In this document: positions 6,721 to 15,118 of the stretch, piece by piece
Numbering within the stretch: position 1 is the first letter of the stretch
Layout: every line of letters begins with the position of its first letter
From: Streptomyces sp. NBC_01498
Lineage (GTDB): Bacteria > Actinomycetota > Actinomycetes > Streptomycetales > Streptomycetaceae
Direction of reading: 5' to 3'
NCBI RefSeq assembly: GCF_036327775.1
Contig: NZ_CP109598.1
Span: 3,286,001-3,350,000, forward strand
DNA length: 64,000 bases
Notes under the pieces: model-generated
What the model saw: only the letters and a program-made list of their open reading frames with translations
What the model was told of the DNA's origin: nothing
Database searches by the model: none
Position numbers and translations under genes: made by a program

Positions 6721-8988
6721 TCATGCGGTGCGAAGGGCCCAGGCGACTTCCCGCCCGATGGCCCACGGGTCCGCCTGAGAGCGGACGTTGACCACGACTC
6801 CGCCCCCGGAAGCCGCGTGGTTCGGGATCACGTTTGATCCACCGGGCAGTTGGACCCACTCAGGTCCGCGCTCACCTACACGTGTCAGGCCACGCGTCGG
6901 ACCGCCCATGGCGCGGACGTGAGGAATCGGGCTGTCGGGGATGTCGATGGACAGGGCGCCCCACCCGAGCCTGTTCGGGATGGCCCAGTTCAGGAGATCC
7001 ACCACTCCGTTGACCGCGCCCTTCGTCGCGCGGCTCACTGCGGAGGCCAGGCTTGAGGCGAAGCCGCCCAGGCGGGAGAGCCCGCCCTTGAGCCCGTCCA
7101 CGACGGAGCCGCCGACCCCCAGCGCGGCGCGGGCCACGCTTCCGGCCGCTGAACTGATCCGGCCGGGCAGCGAGGTGAAGAACAAGACCACGGAGTTGAG
7201 TCCGCTCTTGGCCTTGTCGTAGACGAAGCTGAACGCGTCGGCCGCCGTACGCTTGATCGTGTCCCAGTGCTTGAGCAGGAGTCCCGGGCCGGCGAAGTTC
7301 AGGAACAGGCTGACGAGCCAGTCGAAAGCCGTCTTGACCTTGCTCCACACCCAGTCCCATGCCTGGGTGGTCGCGCCGACGATCGCGTCCCAGTTGGCCA
7401 CGATCAGCGCCACGAGACCCACCACGGCAGCGATGACGAGCGCGACAGGGCCCATGGCTATCAGCCACGCGGCAGCCATCCGGGCGCCCTGTGCGAGCGC
7501 CTGGGCGCCCATGGCGATCCACCCGGCCACGACGATGCCGCCGGATATCACCGCCTGTGCGGCAGCTTTCACCCAGCCGCCGACCACGGCCCAGTGCGCC
7601 AGTACCTGGGTGGCGGCGCCCGTGGTGGCGGTCGCCGAAGAGGTGGCCCAGGCAATGCCGTTGGCGACGGCGGACGTGGTGGCCGTGGTCCCCCAGGCGA
7701 TGAGCGCCGGGAGAAGAAGGATCGTGATCAGCGTGGCCACGGCCGTGATCGGGACCTTGTTGTCGGCGATGAATCCGCCCACGGCAACGGCCCCGTCGAT
7801 CAGTTGTTCCAGTGCCGGGAGGACCGCACCGCCCACGACGTTGACGGCGCCGTGTTGGAGCGTGCGCCAGAACGCGGAGAGCTTCGTTGACGCGTTGTCG
7901 TGCAGGGTGTCGCCGGCCCGCTTCGCGGCGCCCTCGACCTTGCCCAGGCTCTTGGCGGCGGTATCGACGTTGAGCGAGAACAAGGCCGCGCCCAGGTCTT
8001 CGCCCGGACCGCCGAACAGGGTCTTGACGACACTCGCGCGCTCCGCCGATGCGGGCATCTCCCGCAGCGCGTCAAGGACCTTGTCCATGGCCACCTTCGC
8101 GGAGTCGCCTCCGGCCGCCACGTCCTTGACGATCTTGGAGCCGTTCAATCCGATGGAGTTGAACGTTTCCTCAACCGCCTTGCCGCCCTGACCGGCAACA
8201 AGGCTGAATTCCTTGATGGCGTCGGCGACTTGGTCCGCGTCCCGGGCGCCACCCTTGAGGCCCTGGGAGACCAGCCCCATGGCGGTGGCGCCGTCAAGGC
8301 CCATCGTGCGGAAGTTGGTCGAATACTCGTTGAAGACGTCGGCCAGGTCTTCGGCCTTGTTGGCGCCGTTCTGGGCACCGGCCGTCATGATGTCGAACGC
8401 TTCCTGCGCGTTGCGCGCAAGCCCCGTCTTGATCATGTTGGAGACCGCGTTCGACGTCGGTCCCACTTCGTCGCCCAGGACGTTGGCCACGTCCATGGCC
8501 CGCTTCCCGACGTCGGCCAGCTCGTCCGCCGTGGCGTCGGCCGGGACAAGACCCTCTTGCCACAGGGCCTTGAGTGCCGCGTTGGCGTCCTCGACGGACG
8601 CGCCCCAGCCGGACGAGTAGATCTCACCGGCCGCCTTGCCCAGGCTCTGGGCCTCCGCCGGACTCGCGCCCAACTGCGCGGCGAGAAGATCGGTGTTCTT
8701 CTCCTCGTCCAGAGCCTCGGTGATCCCGGCCACGAGCCCGGCGGCAACGGCGGCACCGGCCACGGCGGCGGCTCCGCCGAAGCGGTCACCGAAGGAGTTC
8801 ACTTCGTCCCCGGCGTCCGCGATGCCGTCGGACACCGCGTCGCCCAGGTCCCCCGCCTGTTCGGTCGCCTGCCGCAGTGCCTCTTCGACCTGATCCGCGA
8901 ACGCGGTGACGTCCGTGGCGGACCGCTCAAGGGAGTCCGCGAGATCCGACTCGTCCCCGAGAAGGGTGATCGTGATGGGTCGTGCCAC
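6721..8988 (-). CDS. Tail tape measure protein
   Basis: 755 residues from a GTG at 8988 with GGGGGACC before it. Residues 1-330 are alanine-rich helices with a TP901-type core (DESDLADSLERSATDVTAFA). A hydrophobic central region (about 380-540) has several membrane-like segments (AVATLITILLLPALIAWG; VALVIAAVVGLVALIVANW), and a C-terminal tail follows (WVQLPGGSNVIPNHAA). This is the usual tape measure plan. By the general rule of about 0.15 nm per residue the tail would be near 110 nm, which is inference. It follows the tail chaperone genes. Confidence 0.92.
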   Translation of the reverse strand: MARPITITLLGDESDLADSLERSATDVTAFADQVEEALRQATEQAGDLGDAVSDGIADAGDEVNSFGDRFGGAAAVAGAAVAAGLVAGITEALDEEKNTDLLAAQLGASPAEAQSLGKAAGEIYSSGWGASVEDANAALKALWQEGLVPADATADELADVGKRAMDVANVLGDEVGPTSNAVSNMIKTGLARNAQEAFDIMTAGAQNGANKAEDLADVFNEYSTNFRTMGLDGATAMGLVSQGLKGGARDADQVADAIKEFSLVAGQGGKAVEETFNSIGLNGSKIVKDVAAGGDSAKVAMDKVLDALREMPASAERASVVKTLFGGPGEDLGAALFSLNVDTAAKSLGKVEGAAKRAGDTLHDNASTKLSAFWRTLQHGAVNVVGGAVLPALEQLIDGAVAVGGFIADNKVPITAVATLITILLLPALIAWGTTATTSAVANGIAWATSSATATTGAATQVLAHWAVVGGWVKAAAQAVISGGIVVAGWIAMGAQALAQGARMAAAWLIAMGPVALVIAAVVGLVALIVANWDAIVGATTQAWDWVWSKVKTAFDWLVSLFLNFAGPGLLLKHWDTIKRTAADAFSFVYDKAKSGLNSVVLFFTSLPGRISSAAGSVARAALGVGGSVVDGLKGGLSRLGGFASSLASAVSRATKGAVNGVVDLLNWAIPNRLGWGALSIDIPDSPIPHVRAMGGPTRGLTRVGERGPEWVQLPGGSNVIPNHAASGGGVVVNVRSQADPWAIGREVAWALRTA

Positions 8989-9000
8989 CGGTCCCCCGTG

Positions 9001-9183
9001 CTATGTCATGACCGGCGTCCGCCGTTCCCCCGAAGAGCCCTGGGCCGTACGCCCCCGCGACGCGCGCCGGCTCTGCCTGTTCTGCGCTTCGATGTCCGCC
9101 GACATCTGCTCAACCAGCGCGTTGAAATCCCGCAGGGGCAGGGACCGCACGTCCGACCACATGAGCCCACGGAAGTGGGACAC
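9001..9183 (-). CDS. Tail assembly chaperone, C-terminal (T) part, probably made by -1 frameshift
   Basis: A 60-residue open segment (SHFRGLMWSDVRSLPLRDFN, ending RRTPVMT) starts at a GTG at 9183. The same frame is open without a stop back through the last ~80 bases of the preceding gene, in the -1 register relative to it. Siphoviruses commonly make a G-T fusion here by ribosomal frameshifting, and position (major tail gene upstream, tape measure downstream) matches. No classic slippery heptamer is present; a G-rich run (GGGCGGGGCGAAG) in the overlap is the best candidate. Independent initiation at 9183 is the alternative. Confidence 0.65.
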   Translation of the reverse strand: MSHFRGLMWSDVRSLPLRDFNALVEQMSADIEAQNRQSRRASRGRTAQGSSGERRTPVMT

Positions 9184-9200
9184 GAGCCGGGCACACGCAA

Positions 9201-9521
9201 CTACGCGCTGGGCGCGGTAGGGTCCGGCTTCGCCCCGCCCGGCTTGAACTGAAGGCGGAGCCGGCCCGCGTCCTCGATGGAGAAGCCGGGATCGGTGCGG
9301 CGCTTGAGGACCACCGCCATGGCCCGCAGCATCGGGCCCCGGCGTGCCCCGGGCTTCTTCAGCTCGTCCAGCGGGCCGCCGGTGATCTCCTCGATCACGT
9401 CGATCTCATCGATCGTGAGACTGTCGAGATCCAGCGACAGCAGTTCGCCCAGCTCACCGCCCACGGCCTTCGCTGCCGGGTTCGCCTGGCGGACGGTCTT
9501 GACCGGTCTCTTCTGCCCCAC
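9201..9521 (-). CDS. Tail assembly chaperone (G-type)
   Basis: 106 residues rich in acidic helices (LGELLSLDLDSLTIDEIDVIE, followed by EITGGPLDELK) with a basic C-terminal part (MLRAMAVVLKRRTDPGFSIE), as in actinophage G proteins that coat the tape measure during tail assembly. It lies immediately upstream of the T-type frame in transcription order. The last residues before the stop (GGAKPDPTAPSA) lie in the region where the -1 frame is also open. The start ATG at 9521 is 3 bases from the stop of the preceding gene. Confidence 0.8.
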   Translation of the reverse strand: MGQKRPVKTVRQANPAAKAVGGELGELLSLDLDSLTIDEIDVIEEITGGPLDELKKPGARRGPMLRAMAVVLKRRTDPGFSIEDAGRLRLQFKPGGAKPDPTAPSA

Positions 9522-9523
9522 GG

Positions 9524-9958
9524 TTAGCCCCCTTCAAGGTGCTGACGGACCACGGCACTGATCTCGCGCTCGTAGGTCTCGGAAACGGCTTCGCTCTTGC
9601 GGGCCATGGCCCGGTACAGGAACCGGTTGGGGCTGATCCCGCGCTTCGGGTATCCGAAGTGGATTGCCGCCGCGTACGGCACCCGCGCGGCAGAGCCCGC
9701 CTTCACAGCGGCGCCCTTGACGGACGCTGTGACCTTGACGGACTTCGCCAGCCTGCCCGGCTTGTAGCGCTTGCTGGACTTCGCGTCCCGCCTGCCCTGC
9801 GGGGCCGTTGACTCCGCCTCCGGCTTCACCACCTCGGCCGCTGCCTTGTTCGCGGCCCGGACGGAGTTGTTCAGGTCCCGGCTCCTGAGCCTGCGGACGT
9901 TCTTCTGAAGCTCACGCAGTCCGGCGACGCGGACCGTGAACGCGGACGTCCGGGCCAC
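9524..9958 (-). CDS. HK97 gp10-like tail/neck protein
   Basis: 144 residues starting at a GTG. The N terminus reads FTVRVAGLRELQKNVRRLRS, then a helix, a basic loop (RRDAKSSKRYKPGRL), and PYAAAIHFGYPKRGISPNRF, which is the YA..VEFG..P.....P.PFL-type signature of gp10 family tail-completion proteins. Such proteins usually precede the major tail gene; here it follows it, a modest rearrangement. It is 4 bases from the major tail gene and 3 bases from the chaperone. Confidence 0.75.
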   Translation of the reverse strand: MARTSAFTVRVAGLRELQKNVRRLRSRDLNNSVRAANKAAAEVVKPEAESTAPQGRRDAKSSKRYKPGRLAKSVKVTASVKGAAVKAGSAARVPYAAAIHFGYPKRGISPNRFLYRAMARKSEAVSETYEREISAVVRQHLEGG

Positions 9959-9961
9959 GGC

Positions 9962-10978
9962 TCACCCCTTGTCTGGGGTGCCGGTTGCCTCGAACTGCAC
10001 CGGGGCCGCAGGCACCGGCTCCGTGTAGGTGGCCATGATCGCGGCTCCACCGGTGCCCGGGTCCAGCACGCGGAAGGGCAGCGTGTGAACGGTCACGTCG
10101 TCCGTGGACGCCTCCGGGGACTCCCCGGTGAACTGAATGGCCGGAGCGTCCACGCGGAAGCTCGTACCGGGAGTCAGACCCGCGAAGTCCGCCCGGAGAG
10201 AGACCACGTCACCGGCAACGAACGACTCGTAGAGCTTCAGGGATTCGCCGGTGAACTCCCCCTCAAGCTCACCCTCGTACGTCGGCACGGCGGCCCTGAC
10301 CGGCTTCTTCTTCAGAGCCGTGCCCCGCAGGAAGCGGCGGTCAGTCTTCATGCCCCGGTCACCGGTCATGGAGAACTTCGACGCGTCCAGCACCACGGCG
10401 GCCCCGGCCCGGGTAAGGGTCAGCGCCGTACGGGACCAGTCGTAGGGGCGGGCCTCCGCCGGGTACTCGATGGGCAGCGATTCAGCCGGCGCGGAGCTGT
10501 GCGACACGTCCTGAAAATCGAAGGAGACATTGAGCGTGACCGCGTTCTCAGTCTCGGCGGTCAGCTCCCACTCAGTGGCCACACAGCCCACGTGCCGGTA
10601 GACCACGTCCGCGCCTTCGACGGTCGGCCGGATCATCTGGGCCGTCCACGACGAAGCATCGCTCACCGTGGCGCTCTCGAAGACGTGCGTCCGGACCCCG
10701 CCCGCGTCGCTGAAGCTGTGCTTGTCGAACGCGGCACTCAGAAGAGCGGCGGCACCGACGTCCAGGAGATCAACCTCAAGCTCACCCTCCCCGCCCATCT
10801 GAATGATGTTGCGGCGGTCCGCGCGGGCGGTCTGCATCCCCCGCCGGAAGCCGACCGACTCAATGAACTCCTTGGCGACCTTCCACGAATCGGCCTTCCC
10901 CTCGTACCCGATGACGGATGCGGCGGGAGTGCCGTACGTGCTCTCTTCTCCAATGCCAATGGCAGCGTCAAGCGCCAT
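9962..10978 (-). CDS. Major tail (tube) protein
   Basis: 338 residues starting MALDAAIGIGEESTYGTPA at 10978 after AGGGGGA; upstream in-frame codons belong to another frame's gene. The N-terminal GIGEESTYGTPAA signature and alternating strands (EGELEVDLLDVGAAALL; WELTAETENAVTLNVSFDF) are typical of siphovirus tail tube proteins, with extra C-terminal strands that may form a surface domain. It would polymerise as hexameric rings. Position between the terminator-like protein and chaperones supports this. Confidence 0.85.
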   Translation of the reverse strand: MALDAAIGIGEESTYGTPAASVIGYEGKADSWKVAKEFIESVGFRRGMQTARADRRNIIQMGGEGELEVDLLDVGAAALLSAAFDKHSFSDAGGVRTHVFESATVSDASSWTAQMIRPTVEGADVVYRHVGCVATEWELTAETENAVTLNVSFDFQDVSHSSAPAESLPIEYPAEARPYDWSRTALTLTRAGAAVVLDASKFSMTGDRGMKTDRRFLRGTALKKKPVRAAVPTYEGELEGEFTGESLKLYESFVAGDVVSLRADFAGLTPGTSFRVDAPAIQFTGESPEASTDDVTVHTLPFRVLDPGTGGAAIMATYTEPVPAAPVQFEATGTPDKG

Positions 10979-10986
10979 GACTCCCC

Positions 10987-11421
10987 CTAAGTCGTGATGC
11001 GCCCGCGAACTCTCACGCGGACGGTCAGGGCGCTGAACACCCCGTCGGTGGTCTCGGCGGTCTCGACGGATGACGACTCCGGGCGGAGGTCCACGAGCCC
11101 CGCCACGGCCGTCCGGTCCACCGCGCGGCATGCGTCCGCCACCAGTTCACGCAGCTCGTAGGCGCCCCGCTCAGCGGTCACCGGGTCACCGGGTGCGATC
11201 ACCACCGCGTGGGCCTCGACGTAGCCCGTGACCGCCGTGGGCTTGCGCGGGCCCGCACGCATGGCGACCGGCTCAAGCTCCTCGTCCACGGTGGCGCCCA
11301 ACCAAATCTGACGGCGCCGGTCGGACTGCCCGCGCTCCGCGAAGGTGCATTGCACCCCGGCAGGCACCAGCGTCCGGAGCGCTTCGAAGAGCGCCACCTT
11401 GGCGTTGAAGACCAACGACAC
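10987..11421 (-). CDS. Tail terminator-like protein
   Basis: 144 residues: MSLVFNAKVALFEALRTLVP, a central strand (RRRQIWLGATVDEELEPVAM), then YVEAHAVVIAPGDPVTAERG and a C-terminal strand (VFSALTVRVRVRGRI). This alpha-beta plan and size fit phage tail-terminator/minor tail U proteins that cap the tube and join it to the head. It ends 8 bases before the major tail start. Assignment rests on size, fold pattern and gene order. Confidence 0.65.
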   Translation of the reverse strand: MSLVFNAKVALFEALRTLVPAGVQCTFAERGQSDRRRQIWLGATVDEELEPVAMRAGPRKPTAVTGYVEAHAVVIAPGDPVTAERGAYELRELVADACRAVDRTAVAGLVDLRPESSSVETAETTDGVFSALTVRVRVRGRITT

Positions 11422-11429
11422 GGCGCCCC

Positions 11430-11795
11430 CTACAGGAAGATGAACGGCAGGCGGACCCGGTACCGGTTGAGCTGGGCGTTGACCTCCGGCAGGCTCGTCG
11501 GCCGCCAGTCGCCGCCCGCCTGGGCAAGCTGAATGGAACCAAATTCGGACTGAAGCTGAAGGGCCCGGTCAGGGACGCGGGACACAAGGTCCAAGACGTA
11601 CTGCCGGGCGATTCTGCGGACGCACCAGCGGATGGTTTCCGGGGCGGCATCGACGCCTTCCCAGCGGCGACCGCAGTAGTTTTCGACGGTCTCAACGGCG
11701 TAGTCGATGGCTTCGCTGAGCGTGGCATCCGGGAACAGGGCCGTGTCGTCCAGCCCGTCCAGCTCCCGGAGTTCGGCCACCGTGGCGTAGGACAA
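11430..11795 (-). CDS. Head-tail connector (gp6-like adaptor)
   Basis: 121 residues, mainly helical, beginning SYATVAELRELDGLDDTALF, then ATLSEAIDYAVETVENYCGR, RWCVRRIARQYVLDLVSRVP and a short strand-rich end. The pattern of four helices starting with a 'T..eLr..l' motif is typical of HK97 gp6-type adaptors that dock under the portal. Only one connector gene is visible between capsid and tail terminator, so a second adaptor may be missing or fused. Confidence 0.7.
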   Translation of the reverse strand: MSYATVAELRELDGLDDTALFPDATLSEAIDYAVETVENYCGRRWEGVDAAPETIRWCVRRIARQYVLDLVSRVPDRALQLQSEFGSIQLAQAGGDWRPTSLPEVNAQLNRYRVRLPFIFL

Positions 11796-11815
11796 GACAC
11801 CCCCAGGGGCGGGGG

Positions 11816-11839
11816 CAACCTACTCGCGTGAGCAGGTTG
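11816..11839. repeat. Phage palindrome copy D (imperfect)
   Basis: Imperfect copy with core CTACTCGCGTGAGCAG. It matches copies A-C except for two transitions, and outer arms still pair. It ends 21 bases before the start of the connector gene, in the gap after the capsid gene. Confidence 0.75.
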
Positions 11840-11862
11840 ACCCCCTCGTTCGTACGGCGCCG

Positions 11863-13050
11863 TTACGCGCCGGTGCCGCCGACCGTGAGCACCTTGACCG
11901 CGCGCTCATCCAGAAGGAGACCGTCCGCACGCTGAAGGAACCGGTACACGATCTGATCCGAGAGGAATTTCAGGTCGATGGACCGCTCGACGCGGAGCGG
12001 GCCCGCCAGGCGGACCGTGTACTTCGACAGGTCGCCGAAGGTGACCTTCGTGTCCGGGACGCCCACGTCGGTGAGGACCGGGCGCCCGTTGAAGGTGTCG
12101 GGGGCGCCGGCGATGACGGAGGACTGCCACAGGTACTGACCGTCCGTGCTCTTCAGCTTCCGCATCTGGGCCGCGACCTTGTCCGAGACGACGAAGGCCG
12201 CGTTGCCCCGGTAGGAGCTGGGCAGCTCGTAGTACAGGTCGATGAGTGCGTCACTGACCGTGGCGTCCTTGGCCGTGGCGGTGAAGGTGGCGGTGGCCGG
12301 TGAACCGGCGGTGATGATGCCGCGCGGCTGGTTCGTGCCCGTACCGGTGAGGAAGTGACCGCCCATGCCCGCGCCGATGGCGGGTCCGGCGTCACCCACC
12401 AGGAAGCCGACAAGGTCAAGCGCCTGATCCGCGACGAACTCACTGGACACGGTGGACGCGTAGCCGTACTTGTACGCGCCGACCGGACGCTGAACCGTGG
12501 TCGGGTTCGACTCCGGGATGTTGCCGCCCTCGGTGACGATGCCCGCCTGGGCCCGGCCCACGACAACGGTGAAGTCCATGGGCTCACCGCCGGACGTGGT
12601 GAGGATCGACGCCCCGCCCCGCATGATGGTGGACCGCTCCACCGCCTCAGCCAGAAGCCGCCCGTACAGGGTCCGGCCGAAGGTGGTGTTGCCCGGATTG
12701 GTCTTCGTGTCGATGCCCGCGCGGGACTCCGGCGCGAAGGCCACCGACTGGTTCACACCCAGGGCACGGAGCTGGGCGGCAGCCTGGGCCAACTTGTCCT
12801 GGGTCTCCTTCTTGGAGCCGGTGCCGGTCAGCCCCTGCATGAGCGCGCTGACGCTCTCGCCGGACTTCAGGACTTCGATGCCCCTCTTGATCCGGCCGTC
12901 ATAGTCGGCGATGGCGCCCAGAAGCGCGGTCTCCTTGGACCGCGCGTCCGCGCTCATCTCCTTGCCCGCGAACTCCTCGGTCAGGGACCGGAGTTCGGCG
13001 GTGGCCCGCTCACGCGCCTCGAAGTTCGCGCTCAGTGTCGTTGCGTCCAT
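11863..13050 (-). CDS. Major capsid protein (HK97 fold)
   Basis: 395 residues starting MDATTLSANFEARERATAEL at 13050, preceded by GGGGGAA. Residues 1-110 are a charged coiled-coil delta-like scaffold domain. The HK97 core begins near TFGRTLYGRLLAEAVERSTI and contains GGEPMDFTVVVGRAQAGIV, YKYGYASTVSSEFVADQALD, FLTGTGTNQPRGII and RPVLTDVGVP, all usual positions of the family. The protease encoded just upstream would remove the delta domain. Its 5' end overlaps the protease gene by 41 bases. Confidence 0.92.
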   Translation of the reverse strand: MDATTLSANFEARERATAELRSLTEEFAGKEMSADARSKETALLGAIADYDGRIKRGIEVLKSGESVSALMQGLTGTGSKKETQDKLAQAAAQLRALGVNQSVAFAPESRAGIDTKTNPGNTTFGRTLYGRLLAEAVERSTIMRGGASILTTSGGEPMDFTVVVGRAQAGIVTEGGNIPESNPTTVQRPVGAYKYGYASTVSSEFVADQALDLVGFLVGDAGPAIGAGMGGHFLTGTGTNQPRGIITAGSPATATFTATAKDATVSDALIDLYYELPSSYRGNAAFVVSDKVAAQMRKLKSTDGQYLWQSSVIAGAPDTFNGRPVLTDVGVPDTKVTFGDLSKYTVRLAGPLRVERSIDLKFLSDQIVYRFLQRADGLLLDERAVKVLTVGGTGA

Positions 13051-13771
13051 GTGTTTCCCCCGTGGTACTGAGGGCGCGGAACAGTGCACGCGCCGTCTTG
13101 TGCTCGTCCGGCTCGTCCGCTTCGGGCTCGTCCGCCGGTTCGTTCGCCTCCGGCCCCCCAGCCGGTTCGTCCGTGCTCTCCGGCGGCGCGTCCCCGGTGT
13201 CCTCGTCGGACTCCTCCGGGGCTTCGTCGTCCGGTTTCGCGGCACGGAGCGCGACGCCCAGCACTGCCTCGATGGACCGAAGTGCCGCGTCAGTTGTGGG
13301 ATACGCCGGGTTGAGGACAGGCCCCAATTCCGCGACGTCCATTTCGGTGATCTCCCGGATCGGGAGACCGGTCTCCGGGTCGGTGCCCGCCCGGTGCTGC
13401 CCGCCCCTGCCCACGCGGAAGGTGAAGGAAGATCCCTTCACGTCCCCGCGCTTGAGGAGTTCGGCCACGTCCCGGCCCGTGGTGGTGTCCGGGAGATCCA
13501 CCTCGTACCAACCGCCGTGAGCGTCCTCACCCACGCGGAGCGTGCCGGAGGAGCGCCGGCCAAGGACCCCGTCCACGTTGTGGTTGAAGGTGGCCACCAC
13601 GTCGTTGCGCTCAAGCGACGCCATCCCGGCCCCCGGCGCGATGCGCTCCCGGAACCCACCCAGGTCGTGGGACAGCTCCCCGAACCGGTAGGCGTACCCG
13701 CGCATGGTGGTGGTGCCGCCGTTGGCCCGGATCTCAGCCGGAGAGATCAGGCTCCGGGTCTCCGTCGTCAT
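13010..13771 (-). CDS. Prohead protease (HK97 family)
   Basis: 253 residues starting MTTETRSLISPAEIRANGG at 13771, after GAAGAGG; it overlaps the portal gene by 38 bases. The core shows GYAYRFGELSHDLGGFRERI, ATFNHNVDGVLGRRSSGTLR with the catalytic-type His, then VKGSSFTFRVG with the catalytic-type Ser, and VLNPAYPTT. These match the S78/U35 prohead protease fold. The last ~70 residues are an acidic, proline-rich tail (DEAPEESDEDTGDAPPEST), possibly scaffold-like. It processes capsid subunits during head maturation. Confidence 0.88.
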   Translation of the reverse strand: MTTETRSLISPAEIRANGGTTTMRGYAYRFGELSHDLGGFRERIAPGAGMASLERNDVVATFNHNVDGVLGRRSSGTLRVGEDAHGGWYEVDLPDTTTGRDVAELLKRGDVKGSSFTFRVGRGGQHRAGTDPETGLPIREITEMDVAELGPVLNPAYPTTDAALRSIEAVLGVALRAAKPDDEAPEESDEDTGDAPPESTDEPAGGPEANEPADEPEADEPDEHKTARALFRALSTTGETHGRNDTERELRGA

Positions 13772-15092
13772 CCTCTTCGTCCCCCTCGTTCGTCTCCTCC
13801 GGGTCCGGGTCATCCGGCTCCGGGGCGGTCTCAGGCGCGGGGGGCTCGTCATCTGCGGACACGTCGCCCAGGTTCAGCGGCACCCGGTACGCGGCGCCCA
13901 GACCGTCAGGCAGGGGCTCAAGGTCTTCGGCGGCCCGGACTTCGTCAATGCTGAAAATGCCGTTCTGAAGCGCGAGGCTGTAGACCTCCATCCGGTCCTT
14001 CGGCGTGCCGCGCTTGAGCCCGTCCCGGTTGAACTTCACGAAGAGCTGACGGTTGGCGAACTGCGCGAACAGGAGCCGGTTGAAGCCGGCTTCGATCCGC
14101 TCAAGCCAGGGATTCAGGCTGAACGTCGTGAAGGCTTCGTTCTGTTCGGCCAGACCGCTGCCCCAGCTCGTGGAGTTCGTCGCGTCGGCCACCAGGTGGG
14201 GCGGGACTCCGAAGATCCTTGCGATCTCAGGAACCTGAAACTGACGGGTCTGAAGGAACTGGGCTTCGTCCGGACTCAGCGAGACCTTCGAGAACCGGGC
14301 GCCCTCCGTCAGCAGGGCGACGCGGTGAGCGTTCTCCGGGCCGGAGTTGGCCAGCCGCCACGCCTCCCGGGCGCGGGCTAGACCGTCCTCCGACATGGCG
14401 CCGGGGACTTCCACGATGGCAGCCGGGACCGCGCTGTTGCTGAAGAACTTGGCGCCGTAGGTCTGGGCGGCAAGGGCGAGACCGATGGACTCGCGCGCGT
14501 AGTTGATCGGGCTCACACCCGTGAACTCGCCCGGCAGCATCATGCCGGGGATGTGCAGGATCTCCCGCGACGTGAAGAAGCCGATGGCCACCTCGTTCCC
14601 GTCCGCGTCGATGTCGAACGCCTCGAAGACCTTTCGGCGCCCGCCGTCCACCATGACCGCGTGGGTGACGATCCGGGACGGGTCCAGCACGTCCAGCCCG
14701 GCAATTGCCGTGTTGTCCGCCGACCACCGCACAGCCAGATACGCGTTGCCCTCAAGGAGGAGCGACAACACGATCTGAGAGATCAGGTCGATCCTGCCCA
14801 GCCCGCCCGGCTCCGCCGTGGGGTAGTCCAGCCAGAGGGGCGACTTCACCTCACGGCGGACCCCGCCCCGGCGTGAGTACGTCGTGATGGGCAGCGTGGC
14901 TATCGTCTCGGACAGGAGACGGATGCACGCGAAGACCGCAGAGACCTGAAGCGCCGTGGTCGCGTTGACCCGCTGCCCGGCGGAGGACACCACCCCCGGG
15001 AAGGGGTAGAGGTCCGTGTCCGGTTCCCAGTTGGCCCGCGACTCAGGAGCGCGGGGCTTGAACAACGCAGACCAGAAGCCCACGATCCCCAC
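13734..15092 (-). CDS. Portal protein (HK97 family)
   Basis: 452 residues. The characteristic stretch LQVSAVFACIRLLSETIATL is near residues 48-67, followed by LLEGNAYLAVRW, EILHIPGM, QFLQTRQFQVPEIARIFGVP and FNRDGLKRGTPKDRMEVY, all standard portal landmarks. The C-terminal ~45 residues are very acidic (PDDPDPEETNEGDEEDDDGD). The dodecameric ring is the DNA entry channel and docking site for terminase. The gene lies between terminase (palindrome E in the gap) and protease (overlap). Confidence 0.92.
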   Translation of the reverse strand: MGIVGFWSALFKPRAPESRANWEPDTDLYPFPGVVSSAGQRVNATTALQVSAVFACIRLLSETIATLPITTYSRRGGVRREVKSPLWLDYPTAEPGGLGRIDLISQIVLSLLLEGNAYLAVRWSADNTAIAGLDVLDPSRIVTHAVMVDGGRRKVFEAFDIDADGNEVAIGFFTSREILHIPGMMLPGEFTGVSPINYARESIGLALAAQTYGAKFFSNSAVPAAIVEVPGAMSEDGLARAREAWRLANSGPENAHRVALLTEGARFSKVSLSPDEAQFLQTRQFQVPEIARIFGVPPHLVADATNSTSWGSGLAEQNEAFTTFSLNPWLERIEAGFNRLLFAQFANRQLFVKFNRDGLKRGTPKDRMEVYSLALQNGIFSIDEVRAAEDLEPLPDGLGAAYRVPLNLGDVSADDEPPAPETAPEPDDPDPEETNEGDEEDDDGDPEPDLSG

Positions 15093-15098
15093 CCCCCG

Positions 15099-15118
15099 AC
15101 CTACTCACGCGAGTAGGT
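15099..15118. repeat. Phage palindrome copy E
   Basis: Core CTACTCACGCGAGTAG with a single mismatch, arms extended by two further base pairs. It lies between the large terminase stop at 15119 and the portal start at 15092, immediately 5' of the portal ribosome-binding region. Confidence 0.75.
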
